Origin: Streptomyces griseoluteus | GTDB lineage: Bacteria; Actinomycetota; Actinomycetes; Streptomycetales; Streptomycetaceae | NCBI GenBank assembly: GCA_000717735.1 | Contig: JOBE01000074.1 | Location: 1 to 37,109 of the forward strand | DNA: 37,109 nt | Reading direction: 5' to 3' | Shown here: piece by piece, positions 7,941 through 14,931 of the stretch | Position numbering within the stretch: the first letter of the stretch is position 1 | How the letters are laid out: each line of letters opens with the position of its first letter | The notes under the pieces: model-generated | Database searches by the model: none | What the model was told of the DNA's origin: nothing | What the model saw: only the letters and a program-made list of their open reading frames with translations | Made by a program: the position numbers and the translations under genes

Positions 7941-8073
7941 CGCCAGGCGACATCGAGGGAACCCCGGAGTTCGTCCGGTGACCACATCGGCGGTGGTCCG
8001 TGTCTTACAGAAGGAGCCCGCAGGGCGCGTGCCTCTGACCTGCGACGATGCCGGGCAGGTCATTCCCCCAGGA

Positions 8074-8148
8074 GGAATATTCGACGGCTCTCGGACCCTC
8101 GGAATATTCCAGTAGCGGAATACTGGGCAAGGGGCAAGCCTTGCCCAG
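8074..8148. promoter_or_regulatory. Cluster of short repeats and hairpins upstream of the winged-helix gene
   Basis: GGAATATTC occurs at 8074-8082 and 8101-8109, with a variant GGAATAC at 8118-8124. CCAGTA (8109-8114) pairs with TACTGG (8121-8126). CTGGGCAAG (8123-8131) pairs with CTTGCCCAG (8140-8148). This arrangement could be an operator array or an iteron-like region for the DNA-binding protein encoded from 8216. Together with 7702-7728 and 7842-7940 it is all I can resolve in the gap 7640-8215. Confidence 0.5.
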
Positions 8149-8215
8149 CCCAACCTGCAATTCTTGCCGTTTTTGCTAAGATCTGGCTACTGATCAAGCA
8201 GGGAGGGGCAGGTCA

Positions 8216-8776
8216 TTGGCTGCACCAGCGCGGCAGAGGAATACTCCACCGCTTCCCACCAGGAGTCGGCACGCCACTGCCGTACTGCCCGCTCCCGCAC
8301 TGCCGCCGGAGCCGACAGACCGCGCTCGGGCGATGGTCGAAGCACTGGACCGGGTCTCCCAGTCCGGCGGCATGGTCTCCTTCGACGGCCGGAAGCGCTC
8401 GTACGGCTTCCCTTCGAAGCAGCACATCAACATGGACCACGACCTGTGGCTGAACCTTCACCGGTTCAAGATGTCCGCCACCGCCGGACGCCTCTTCACG
8501 TTCCTCGTGGGCACGCATGACGAGGAGGGCGAAGTCCATGGGACCCAGGCAGAGCTCGCCGACGAACTGGAATGTTCACAGGGCGCGGTGAGCAAGGCAC
8601 TCAAGCAGCTCGACGGCCACAACCTTGCCTGGCCCGCCCGGAAGAAGGTCATCCAGCTCAACCCGCTGGCGGCATACCGATTCCGGAGCGACAAGCATCA
8701 TCGGCTCATTGCAACAATGGGAGCCGAGCTGCAGAACCGCACGATTGAGATCCCGCAAGGAAGGCGGCAGTCATGA
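8216..8776 (+). CDS. Winged-helix DNA-binding protein, MarR/RepL-like
   Basis: 186 aa from a TTG start at 8216, chosen because GGGAGGGG (8201-8208) is well spaced; an ATG at 8333 would give a shorter form. Residues 1-45 are Pro/Ala rich and probably disordered. The body reads as a winged helix: FKMSATAGRLFTFL, then TQAELADELECSQGAVSKALKQLD (helix-turn-helix), then a wing and LNPLAAYRFRS. That last segment recalls the Y.INP ending of RepL-type plasmid initiators and of the small MarR-like proteins often found in Streptomyces mobile regions. Its stop overlaps the next start (ATGA at 8773-8776), so the two are translationally coupled. Function unknown; regulator or replication protein are both possible. 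Confidence 0.7.
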   Translation: MAAPARQRNTPPLPTRSRHATAVLPAPALPPEPTDRARAMVEALDRVSQSGGMVSFDGRKRSYGFPSKQHINMDHDLWLNLHRFKMSATAGRLFTFLVGTHDEEGEVHGTQAELADELECSQGAVSKALKQLDGHNLAWPARKKVIQLNPLAAYRFRSDKHHRLIATMGAELQNRTIEIPQGRRQS

Positions 8777-9252
8777 CCGAGTCTGTGCGCATCAGCGGCG
8801 TCCGGCACCCGGACTACTTCGAGAACATGGCCGACGCGGAGCTCACCAAGACCGGAACGAAGGTCTGGAACATACTGCAGAGCCGCCAGGAGTACGCCGG
8901 GACAGTCCGCCTGCGGCAGAAGGACCTCTCCGAGCGTCTCGGCCTCACGGAATCGACGGTGTCGCGCGCGCTCGACGAGCTGAAGGAGCGTGGCCTCGTC
9001 CACCCTCAGGGCACGAAGCGCGGCGTCATCCTGATCAATCCGCTCTTCGCCGCGTACGAGTCGACAGCCCACATGGTGAACCATCTGGCCGACCCCTCTA
9101 CGTACATCTGGCCTGTCACCTTCCCCGAGCGCACGATCCGACGCCGTGTATCCGACCCCCGGACCGGCACGGGCTTCGACCCGGACCCGGACGGTGGTGA
9201 GGAGGCGTCGGCTCCCGAGGAGCAGCGGCCGAACCTGAGGCTCGCGGGCTGA
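8773..9252 (+). CDS. Winged-helix DNA-binding protein
   Basis: 159 aa, with ATG at 8773 overlapping the upstream stop and AAGGAAGG upstream. The helix-turn-helix is LRQKDLSERLGLTESTVSRALDELKERGLVHP (about residues 53-84), followed by a wing and the ILINPLFAAYES ending also seen in the upstream protein. The last 30 or so residues are acidic and Pro rich. This protein, the one at 8216 and the one at 10902 share the same winged-helix plan, so they look like divergent members of one family. The coupling suggests the first two act together, possibly as a heteromeric repressor or initiator (inference). Confidence 0.75.
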   Translation: MTESVRISGVRHPDYFENMADAELTKTGTKVWNILQSRQEYAGTVRLRQKDLSERLGLTESTVSRALDELKERGLVHPQGTKRGVILINPLFAAYESTAHMVNHLADPSTYIWPVTFPERTIRRRVSDPRTGTGFDPDPDGGEEASAPEEQRPNLRLAG

Positions 9253-9261
9253 GAGCCCGAG
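9241..9261. terminator. Small bulged hairpin between convergent genes
   Basis: GGGCT and AGCCC with flanking CTC and GAG form a stem with a 2-nt bulge and a 3-nt loop overlapping the stop codon at 9250-9252. It lies 50 nt before the end of the convergent regulator gene. Weak terminator candidate. Confidence 0.35.
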
Positions 9262-9310
9262 GGGGCCTGCTCCGTGCTGAGCCAGGGTCCCGTCATGGCG
9301 GGGCGTCCGT

Positions 9311-10381
9311 TCAGACGGCTGTTTCCGGCAAGAGGGAGCGTCCCCGCTGTCGGAGGTTGGCTGCCTCCGGGATGTGTGCGTACCGGTCGAGGCGTACGGC
9401 CATGTCGTTCGCGGCTTCGGCGATCTTCACGGAGTGGATGCCGTCCGCACAGTCGACGAATGCCGTCCAGGTGGACAGTGCGGCGTCGAGGTCGCCTTGG
9501 CGCAGGTGGACCTGGCCGAGGTCGGCGAGGACGATCGCGCGGCTGCGGCGGCGGTCGAGCCCGTGGATGTCCAGGGCCTGGCGCAGGTGCTCGGTCGCCG
9601 CGTCCAGGTCGCCGAGCCGGGCGAGGATCATGCCGGAGTGGTGGGCCCAGCGGCCGATGCTGAAGTGCGACGCCCACGATTCTCCCGGCGGCGCGTCCGG
9701 CATCTTCTCAATGGCGGTCTGGGACGCGGTGAGCGCGCGGATCGCGAGCCGCCGATCGCCGTCGAGCGCGGCGGCGTCCGCGAGGGTGGTCTGGTAGTAC
9801 GAGACGGCCCGCGGGTCGTCGAGGCTCTTGGCCTCCTCGACGCACCGTTCGGACAGGCGCAGAGCGACGGCGTGGGATTTCGGGCCGAGGCCGATCGCCT
9901 GGACGGCCAGCCCGCGCAGGGCGGTCGCGGCCGGTTCAGGGGCGCCGGCCTCGGCGGCCAGGCGGTAGGCGTGGACGTAGTACCGCTGGGCCAGGCCCTC
10001 GTTGCCTTCGTCCTGGGCCATCCACCCGGCCAGGTGGACGAGCTGGGAGGAGGCAGCGAACAGCTCCCGGCCCGTCTGCTCCGTGTAGGTGCCGTTCAGC
10101 CAGGGCCCGACGTCCTGGACGAGGTAGCGCACGGCCAGGTGCCGGGCATGGCCGCCGCCCAGTTCGGCCGCAGTGTCGCCCAGCCCCTTCGTCATCTGCC
10201 GGACAGCGGCGACCTCACCGGCGCCGACCCGACCGGCACCGGCGCGGTCGGCCCTGCGGGTGACGCTCTCGGGGTCGGGCAGGTTCAGAGCGCCGAGGGC
10301 GTATGCGCTCGTCGCGGCGATGAAGTTCCGCCGAAGCACGTCGCTCCTTCCCAACACGATGACTGACGCCACGGTATCCAC
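9311..10381 (-). CDS. TPR-repeat domain of an HTH/TPR regulator, probably truncated
   Basis: An open frame of 356 aa whose sequence is an all-helical, TPR-like array (for example WAHHSGMILARLGDLDAATEHLRQAL and VLADLGQVHLRQGDLDAALSTW). It begins DTVASVIVLGRSDVLRRNF, which in Streptomyces relatives follows an N-terminal helix-turn-helix domain. The first possible start, GTG 10381, has no ribosome binding site. In the same frame upstream the residues ESVALTGPDV still look coding, and an HTH-encoding segment continues in another frame at 10445-10617. The gene therefore appears to have lost part of the HTH-TPR junction through a frame-changing deletion. If expressed, it would be a regulator without DNA-binding ability. 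Confidence 0.65.
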   Translation of the reverse strand: MDTVASVIVLGRSDVLRRNFIAATSAYALGALNLPDPESVTRRADRAGAGRVGAGEVAAVRQMTKGLGDTAAELGGGHARHLAVRYLVQDVGPWLNGTYTEQTGRELFAASSQLVHLAGWMAQDEGNEGLAQRYYVHAYRLAAEAGAPEPAATALRGLAVQAIGLGPKSHAVALRLSERCVEEAKSLDDPRAVSYYQTTLADAAALDGDRRLAIRALTASQTAIEKMPDAPPGESWASHFSIGRWAHHSGMILARLGDLDAATEHLRQALDIHGLDRRRSRAIVLADLGQVHLRQGDLDAALSTWTAFVDCADGIHSVKIAEAANDMAVRLDRYAHIPEAANLRQRGRSLLPETAV

Positions 10382-10617
10382 GTCGGGCCCGGTGAGCGCG
10401 ACGGATTCGGTGGCCTGCGCGGAGTGCGTGTCGAGTCCGAGACCGGTGTGCGCGTGCCCGTCATCCAGCGGCGTACCGACTGACGGTCGAGGCCGGTCGG
10501 CCCCCGGCCTTCTGCGATGTCCAACTCACGGGCGAACTTGTCAGCGTGTCTGGACGCGAGCCACCGAAAGCCAGCCACGACGGCGCGGAGGTTCGACGAC
10601 GGCCGCAAGGAGGTCAC
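10382..10617 (-). pseudogene. N-terminal HTH remnant of the TPR regulator
   Basis: Read from GTG 10617 on the minus strand, the frame gives VTSLRPSSNLRAVVAGF, then SRHADKFARELDIAE and DRQSVRRWMTGTRTP. This resembles the LRALIAE...FAREVN...DRTSVAHWLSGTRP N-terminal domain of a Streptomyces family of HTH/TPR regulators. The frame differs from that of the TPR part (9311-10381). The stretch normally found between the two, an LIAEALSRRLGR-like segment of about 25 residues, is missing. The first 26 or so codons lie within the 99-bp repeat. Confidence 0.55.
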
Positions 10618-10640
10618 CTGAGCCACGTGCGGCCTCAGCC
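10542..10640. repeat. 99-bp exact direct repeat, copy 2
   Basis: Identical to 7842-7940. In this copy the sequence continues in frame on the minus strand into the HTH remnant, so this is probably the original position and copy 1 is the detached fragment. Confidence 0.95.
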
Positions 10641-10641
10641 T

Positions 10642-10714
10642 GGCGCGAAGCGCGCCGGGAGCCTGTTGTGCGCGAAGCGCACAGGCCACGCGAAGCGCAC
10701 AGGCCACGCGAAGC
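10642..10714. repeat. GCGAAGC mini-hairpin repeat cluster
   Basis: The heptamer GCGAAGC occurs at 10645, 10672, 10690 and 10708. The first two copies sit in 6-bp stems (10642-10656 and 10668-10682) with 3-nt loops. An 18-bp tandem unit, GCGAAGCGCACAGGCCAC, is repeated at 10672-10689 and 10690-10707. d(GCGAAGC) is known from physical studies as an unusually stable DNA mini-hairpin. The cluster lies directly upstream of the small gene at 10741. Confidence 0.85.
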
Positions 10715-10740
10715 CGCCGTGGTTGCGGTGGTTTCCATGT

Positions 10741-10905
10741 ATGAAGAGCAGGACCACGTTCTACCGGACCAACCCGCACCTGGCGTTCATCGGCTCGGGG
10801 TTCGCTCACCGGGAGGCCGTCAAGGAGTGGAACCCGCCTGCCGTCCAGGTGGGGACCCCGGCCGAGCGCCGGACGAAGAAGCAGACGAAGGGTGAGGCGT
10901 CATGA
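10741..10905 (+). CDS. Small hypothetical protein, translationally coupled
   Basis: 54 aa, rich in Lys, Arg and Pro, with no recognised domain. Its stop overlaps the next start (ATGA at 10902-10905), which is the main reason to believe it is translated. No clear ribosome binding site precedes ATG 10741, where the GCGAAGC hairpins end about 25 nt upstream. It may be a leader peptide for the winged-helix gene at 10902 rather than a functional protein. Confidence 0.5.
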   Translation: MKSRTTFYRTNPHLAFIGSGFAHREAVKEWNPPAVQVGTPAERRTKKQTKGEAS

Positions 10906-11225
10906 GGATCCACGACCGCGAGGACGTTCTGTACCTGCTCAGACGGACCGGCCGGGTGCTGACCCCGAACCAGCGTCTCGTCGTCCTCGAGTACGCCGCT
11001 TCGGAGCAGCGTGCCGACGGCGGAGTCATGGTGAAGGCCACGGAGATGGCGGAGCTGCTCGGTATGACGGCCCCCGTGTTCTCCCGGACTCGGAAGGAAC
11101 TCGTCGCCCTCGGCTGGCTTCGGGAGGTCGGCAGTGTCGGCCAGGTGAGGATCTACGCCCTCGACCCGCGCATCGAGCAGGAACGCGGCCGCGCCGGCGG
11201 TCACCTCCGCGCCGTCGGCGGGTAG
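10902..11225 (+). CDS. Small winged-helix DNA-binding protein
   Basis: 107 aa. The N-terminal helix LTPNQRLVVLEYAASEQ is followed by VKATEMAELLGMTAPVFSRTRKELVALGWLREV, a MarR/ArsR-like helix-turn-helix and wing, then VRIYALDP. Its plan matches the two winged-helix proteins at 8216 and 8773. ATG 10902 overlaps the stop of the 54-aa gene, with a GGGTGAGG ribosome binding site. It is followed by a strong bidirectional terminator that separates it from the convergent carboxylase gene. Probably a local regulator of the accessory block. Confidence 0.75.
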   Translation: MRIHDREDVLYLLRRTGRVLTPNQRLVVLEYAASEQRADGGVMVKATEMAELLGMTAPVFSRTRKELVALGWLREVGSVGQVRIYALDPRIEQERGRAGGHLRAVGG

Positions 11226-11228
11226 CCG

Positions 11229-11259
11229 CCTTCGGCGGGCGGTGACCGCCCGCCGAAGG
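11229..11259. terminator. Bidirectional terminator hairpin
   Basis: CCTTCGGCGGGCGG (11229-11242) pairs perfectly with CCGCCCGCCGAAGG (11246-11259) around a 3-nt loop. It fills the 39-nt gap between the convergent genes ending at 11225 and 11265. Confidence 0.88.
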
Positions 11260-11264
11260 GGGGC

Positions 11265-13019
11265 TCAGCCCTTGATGTCGCAGAGGGTGGCGCCCGAGGT
11301 GACCGACGTGCCGATTTCTGCTGACAGGCCGATCACGGTGCCGGACTTGTGGGCGTTCAGGGGCTGTTCCATCTTCATCGCTTCCAGGACGACGATGAGG
11401 TCGCCCTCCTTGACCTCCTGGCCCTCCTCGACCGCGATCTTCACGATCGTGCCCTGCATCGGGGAGGCGAGGGTGTCGCCCGAGGCGGCCGGGCCCGACT
11501 TCTTGGCCGCGCGGCGCTTCGGTTTCGCGCCCGCCGCGATGCCCTGGCGGGCCAGGGTCATGCCGAGGGAGGACGGGAGCGAGATCTCCAGGCGCTTGCC
11601 GCCGACCTCTACGACGATCGTCTCGCGGTCCGACTCGTCCTCGTCCGTGTCGGCACCGGCCGGCGCGAAGGGCTCTATGTCGTTCGCGAACTCCGTTTCG
11701 ATCCAGCGGGTGTGGACCCGGAAGGGGCTCGCGGTGAACGCCGGGTCCGTCACTACCGCCTGGTGGAAGGGGATCGCGGTGGCCATGCCCTCCACCTTGA
11801 ACTCCGCGAGCGCCCGGGCGGCCCGCTGGAGCGCCTGCTCACGGGTCGCGCCCGTCACGATCAGTTTGGCAAGCAGGCTGTCCCACGCCGGGCCGATGAC
11901 CGAACCCGACTCCACGCCCGCGTCCAGGCGGACGCCCGGGCCCGTCGGCGGCTGGAAGAGGGTGACGGTGCCGGGGGCCGGGAGGAAGCCTCGGCCCGGG
12001 TCTTCGCCGTTGATGCGGAACTCGAAGGAGTGTCCCCGGACGGCCGGGTCGTCGTAGCCCAGTTCCTCGCCGTCGGCTATGCGGAACATCTCTCGGACCA
12101 AGTCGATGCCCGATACCTCTTCGGTCACCGGGTGTTCCACCTGGAGGCGGGTGTTGACTTCGAGGAAGCTGATCGTGCCGTCGGTGCCCACCAGGAACTC
12201 GACCGTTCCCGCGCCGACGTAGCCGGCCTCCTTCAGGATCGCCTTCGACGCCGCGTACAGCTCCGCGTTCTGCGCCTCGGTCAGGAACGGCGCCGGGGCC
12301 TCCTCCACCAGCTTCTGGTGGCGGCGCTGGAGGCTGCAGTCTCGGGTCGATACGACCACTACATTGCCGTGTTTGTCCGCCAGGCACTGGGTTTCCACGT
12401 GGCGGGGCTTGTCGAGGTAGCGCTCGACGAAGCACTCGCCCCGGCCGAAGGCCGCGACGGCCTCGCGGACGGCGGAGTCGTACAGCTCCGGGACCTCTTC
12501 GAGCGTGCGGGCGACCTTCAGGCCGCGGCCGCCGCCGCCGAAGGCGGCCTTGATCGCGATCGGCAGACCGTGGGCCTCGGCGAACGCGACGACCTCGTCG
12601 GCGCCCGACACCGGGTCCGGGGTGCCCGCTACCAGCGGGGCGCCCGCGCGCTGGGCGATGTGACGGGCCGCCACCTTGTCGCCCAGGTCACGGATCGCCT
12701 GCGGCGGCGGGCCGATCCACGTCAGACCCGCGTCCAGGACCGCCTGCGCGAACTCCGCGTTCTCCGACAGGAAGCCGTACCCCGGGTGCACCGCGTCGGC
12801 ACCCGTCTCGCGCGCCGCCTCCAGGACCTTGCCCACGTCCAGGTAGCTGGTCGCCGGGGTGTCACCCCCCAGGGCGAACGCCTCGTCGGCGGCCCGGACG
12901 TGCAGGGCGTCCCGGTCGGGCTCGGCGTACACGGCCACGCTGCCGATGCCGGCATCCCGGCAGGCACGGGCCACGCGGACAGCGATCTCGCCGCGATTGG
13001 CGATCAGGACCTTACGCAC
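11265..13019 (-). CDS. accA2: Acetyl/propionyl-CoA carboxylase alpha subunit (biotin carboxylase + BCCP)
   Basis: 584 aa, GTG start at 13019 behind GAGGAG. It carries the biotin carboxylase domain ([16 protein letters not shown]..., ATP-grasp loop [12 protein letters not shown], catalytic VEFLVGTDG...[15 protein letters not shown]) and a C-terminal biotinyl carrier domain with EAMKM, whose Lys is about residue 549. The enzyme carboxylates its own biotin with ATP and bicarbonate. A separate beta subunit, not in this window, passes the carboxyl group to acetyl- or propionyl-CoA and so supplies malonyl- or methylmalonyl-CoA. The gene is the last of a three-gene operon, 22 nt behind the histidine kinase. 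Coelimycin's cluster also carries a carboxylase alpha gene (accA1), which supports a role in extender-unit supply here. The symbol accA2 is by similarity; a paralogue name may be more exact. Confidence 0.93.
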   Translation of the reverse strand: MRKVLIANRGEIAVRVARACRDAGIGSVAVYAEPDRDALHVRAADEAFALGGDTPATSYLDVGKVLEAARETGADAVHPGYGFLSENAEFAQAVLDAGLTWIGPPPQAIRDLGDKVAARHIAQRAGAPLVAGTPDPVSGADEVVAFAEAHGLPIAIKAAFGGGGRGLKVARTLEEVPELYDSAVREAVAAFGRGECFVERYLDKPRHVETQCLADKHGNVVVVSTRDCSLQRRHQKLVEEAPAPFLTEAQNAELYAASKAILKEAGYVGAGTVEFLVGTDGTISFLEVNTRLQVEHPVTEEVSGIDLVREMFRIADGEELGYDDPAVRGHSFEFRINGEDPGRGFLPAPGTVTLFQPPTGPGVRLDAGVESGSVIGPAWDSLLAKLIVTGATREQALQRAARALAEFKVEGMATAIPFHQAVVTDPAFTASPFRVHTRWIETEFANDIEPFAPAGADTDEDESDRETIVVEVGGKRLEISLPSSLGMTLARQGIAAGAKPKRRAAKKSGPAASGDTLASPMQGTIVKIAVEEGQEVKEGDLIVVLEAMKMEQPLNAHKSGTVIGLSAEIGTSVTSGATLCDIKG

Positions 13020-13041
13020 GACGGCTCCTCACACCTGTGTC

Positions 13042-14199
13042 TCATATTCGGGCGGCCCATACGCGTGCCGATCCGTGCCGGTGCGGGCGCAGCGGCAGGT
13101 GGGCCTCCACATGGGTCCCCTCGACCGGCGAGCTGCTGACGGTCAGTCGGCCGCCGGCGTCCTCCATCCGCTCCGCCATGGAACGGAACCCCTGATGGGG
13201 ATGGCCGGGCCGCAGCACCCGATCGACGTCGAAGCCGCGGCCGTCGTCCTCCACACTCGCGTACGCCCACCAGCGGGTGGACCGTACGGAGACCTTCACG
13301 CGTCCCGCACCCGAGTGCGTGAAGCTGTTGCGCAGCGCCTCACGGACCGTGAGGTACAGATCCCGGCGCCGTACGTCGGGAAGGAGGCCCTCGTCGCCCG
13401 TCACCTTGACGGTCACGCGGACCCCTGCCGGGGCGGCCTCGGCGGCGAACTCACGCAGCGCCATGTCGAGCGGCGGCACCGTCGACCGCTCCCGTACGCC
13501 GCCGACCAGGGCGCGCAGCTGCGCGTCCGTGGCCCGCAGTGCCTCACGGGCGGCCGCGATCCGCTCGGCGGCGACCCGCTGGGGCAGTTGGTCGCAGTCC
13601 TCCAGGGCCAGCCGGGCCGCGGTGACGTCGTCGCCGACGGCGTCGTGCAGCTCGCGGGAGATCCGGCGCTGTTCCTGCCAGCAGCACACGGCCTGCTCCA
13701 CCGGGCCGCCGTTCTCGTCGGCCCGGCGGACCGCCTCGCCGAGGGCCCGCACAGACCCCTCGTCGAGGCGGCCGCTCTCGAGCATCTGGAGTACGGCGCA
13801 CTCCATCAGCAGGACCGACGCCGCCGCGCTGTGGTGCGGCGCGAGCCGCACCGGCGCGACGGACGGCACGGCCTCGGGCTCACGGGCGATGCCGGTGCCG
13901 AAGGCGGTGGTGAGGACGGCGCGTGCCCGGTCGTTCAGCGCCTGGCGTACGGAGCTGTCCCAGCGTTCCGCCGTGCTCAGGATCGCGGGCAGCGCCGACT
14001 CGAAGCGGCGCAGCACCGCGTCCAGGTAGGTGGGGCCGGGCTCCTGGGGGGTGGTCTCCGGCATCCTGGGGACGAGCTGGCGCGCGGGCGGTGGCCCGGG
14101 GGACGCCTGCTTCGCCACACGGACGAGCCCCTGCTGCAGGGCCTCGGCGAAACCGGGGCCGATGACGGACTCCCAGCCGCCGACCGTGGGGGCGGTCAT
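13042..14199 (-). CDS. Sensor histidine kinase-like protein, no adjacent response regulator
   Basis: 385 aa, ATG 14199 overlapping the flavin-reductase stop (ATGA). Residues 1-150 are a non-membrane N-terminal region of unknown role. The dimerisation/phosphoacceptor segment RRISRELHDAVGDDVTAARL (His about 185) is of the NarL-associated HisKA_3 type. The ATPase domain has REALRNSFTHSGAGRV (N box), VEDDGRGFD (G1) and GFRSMAERMEDAGG (G2). No transmembrane segment is visible, so it is probably cytosolic. No response regulator gene lies in the window. The coelimycin cluster has a comparable orphan kinase, OrfB. It may act on a remote regulator or bind a pathway ligand (inference). Confidence 0.85.
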   Translation of the reverse strand: MTAPTVGGWESVIGPGFAEALQQGLVRVAKQASPGPPPARQLVPRMPETTPQEPGPTYLDAVLRRFESALPAILSTAERWDSSVRQALNDRARAVLTTAFGTGIAREPEAVPSVAPVRLAPHHSAAASVLLMECAVLQMLESGRLDEGSVRALGEAVRRADENGGPVEQAVCCWQEQRRISRELHDAVGDDVTAARLALEDCDQLPQRVAAERIAAAREALRATDAQLRALVGGVRERSTVPPLDMALREFAAEAAPAGVRVTVKVTGDEGLLPDVRRRDLYLTVREALRNSFTHSGAGRVKVSVRSTRWWAYASVEDDGRGFDVDRVLRPGHPHQGFRSMAERMEDAGGRLTVSSSPVEGTHVEAHLPLRPHRHGSARVWAARI

Positions 14200-14732
14200 C
14201 GGGACGGGGAGTCCGCGCGCTGGAACGCGCCGTTGAAGAAGAGCAGCGCGTCCGCGGCCTCGCCGCGGCTCGCTCCGACCACGTCGCCGATGAAGACGGT
14301 GTGGTCGCCCGACTCGTAGGCGGCGGAGACCTCGCACTCCAGCCAGGCCATGGACCCGCTCAGGAGCGGCGCGCCCGTCTGGGGGCCTTCCACCCAGTCG
14401 ACGCCGGTGAACTGGGTGGGGCCGAGAGGCCGCTTCTTGTCGGCGAAGAACCGGGCGAGGCCCTCCTGGCCGGCCTCCATGATCGAGACGCCGAAGTGAC
14501 CGGCCTTCGTGATCGCCTCGTACATCACCGCGTTGTGCGCTATGCAGCACAGGACGGACGGCGGGTCGAGGGAGACCGACGCGAAGGCGTTCGCCGTCAT
14601 GCCGTGGATGTGCTCCCCGCCGACGGACAGCACGGTGACACCGGTAGCGAACAGGGACATGACCTCGCGCAGGGGGGCGGGATTCGCCGCCGGCCCCCGC
14701 GAAATGGCGACGTCAGTGGATACGGAATTCAT
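14196..14732 (-). CDS. Flavin reductase (NAD(P)H:flavin oxidoreductase component)
   Basis: 178 aa, split-barrel flavin reductase of the HpaC/ActVB type. Seen: LREVMSLFATGVTVLSV near the N-terminus, GMTANAFASVSLDPPSVLCCI (the flavin-binding signature), ADKKRPLG and GDHTVFIGDVV. It reduces FMN or FAD with NAD(P)H and releases the reduced flavin to a monooxygenase, most likely the one at 3898-5142. ATG 14732 is preceded by GAAAGG. It is the first gene of a leftward operon with the histidine kinase (4-nt overlap) and the carboxylase. The gene is divergent from the aminotransferase, with which it shares a 199-nt promoter region. Confidence 0.9.
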   Translation of the reverse strand: MNSVSTDVAISRGPAANPAPLREVMSLFATGVTVLSVGGEHIHGMTANAFASVSLDPPSVLCCIAHNAVMYEAITKAGHFGVSIMEAGQEGLARFFADKKRPLGPTQFTGVDWVEGPQTGAPLLSGSMAWLECEVSAAYESGDHTVFIGDVVGASRGEAADALLFFNGAFQRADSPSR

Positions 14733-14931
14733 GCCGCGCCTTTCATGTAATCCATGGGAAGAAATGTACGGGCGGCGCCCCGCGGGCGAGGAACCGTCGA
14801 GTAACTGTCCGCTCAGCAGTGCGCGGAGGAGCGGAGGATTACCGTCTCGTGAGCGGGTGTTCATGGGGGGTTACTTCCGCGTGGGTAGGATCTGGGCGTT
14901 TCGGTCAGGGCACTATTTGGTGAGGGGTGGC

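Noticed and set aside
5075..7987. A 970-codon open frame on the minus strand opposite the NmrA-like and gnd genes
   Set aside because: It is a shadow of strong G/C third-position bias; its residues are low complexity (Arg, Gly, Ala, Val), while the plus strand encodes clear enzyme families.
7978..8115. 45-codon frame from GTG 7978 in the gap after gnd
   Set aside because: It has a poorly spaced ribosome binding site, contains a TTA codon and runs into the repeat/hairpin cluster; no family resemblance.
10642..10714. CRISPR-like array
   Set aside because: The repeats are 18 bp and directly adjacent, with no unique spacers and no cas genes nearby; they are a tandem hairpin repeat.
7640..11225. 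A complete integrative element with att sites
   Set aside because: No integrase, relaxase or FtsK-like transfer gene and no tRNA gene is visible. The 99-bp direct repeat is a gene fragment, not a typical att core.
14509..14931. Upstream extension of the aminotransferase frame
   Set aside because: It lies antisense to the flavin reductase and in the divergent promoter region; ATG 14932 has a good ribosome binding site and a typical N-terminus.
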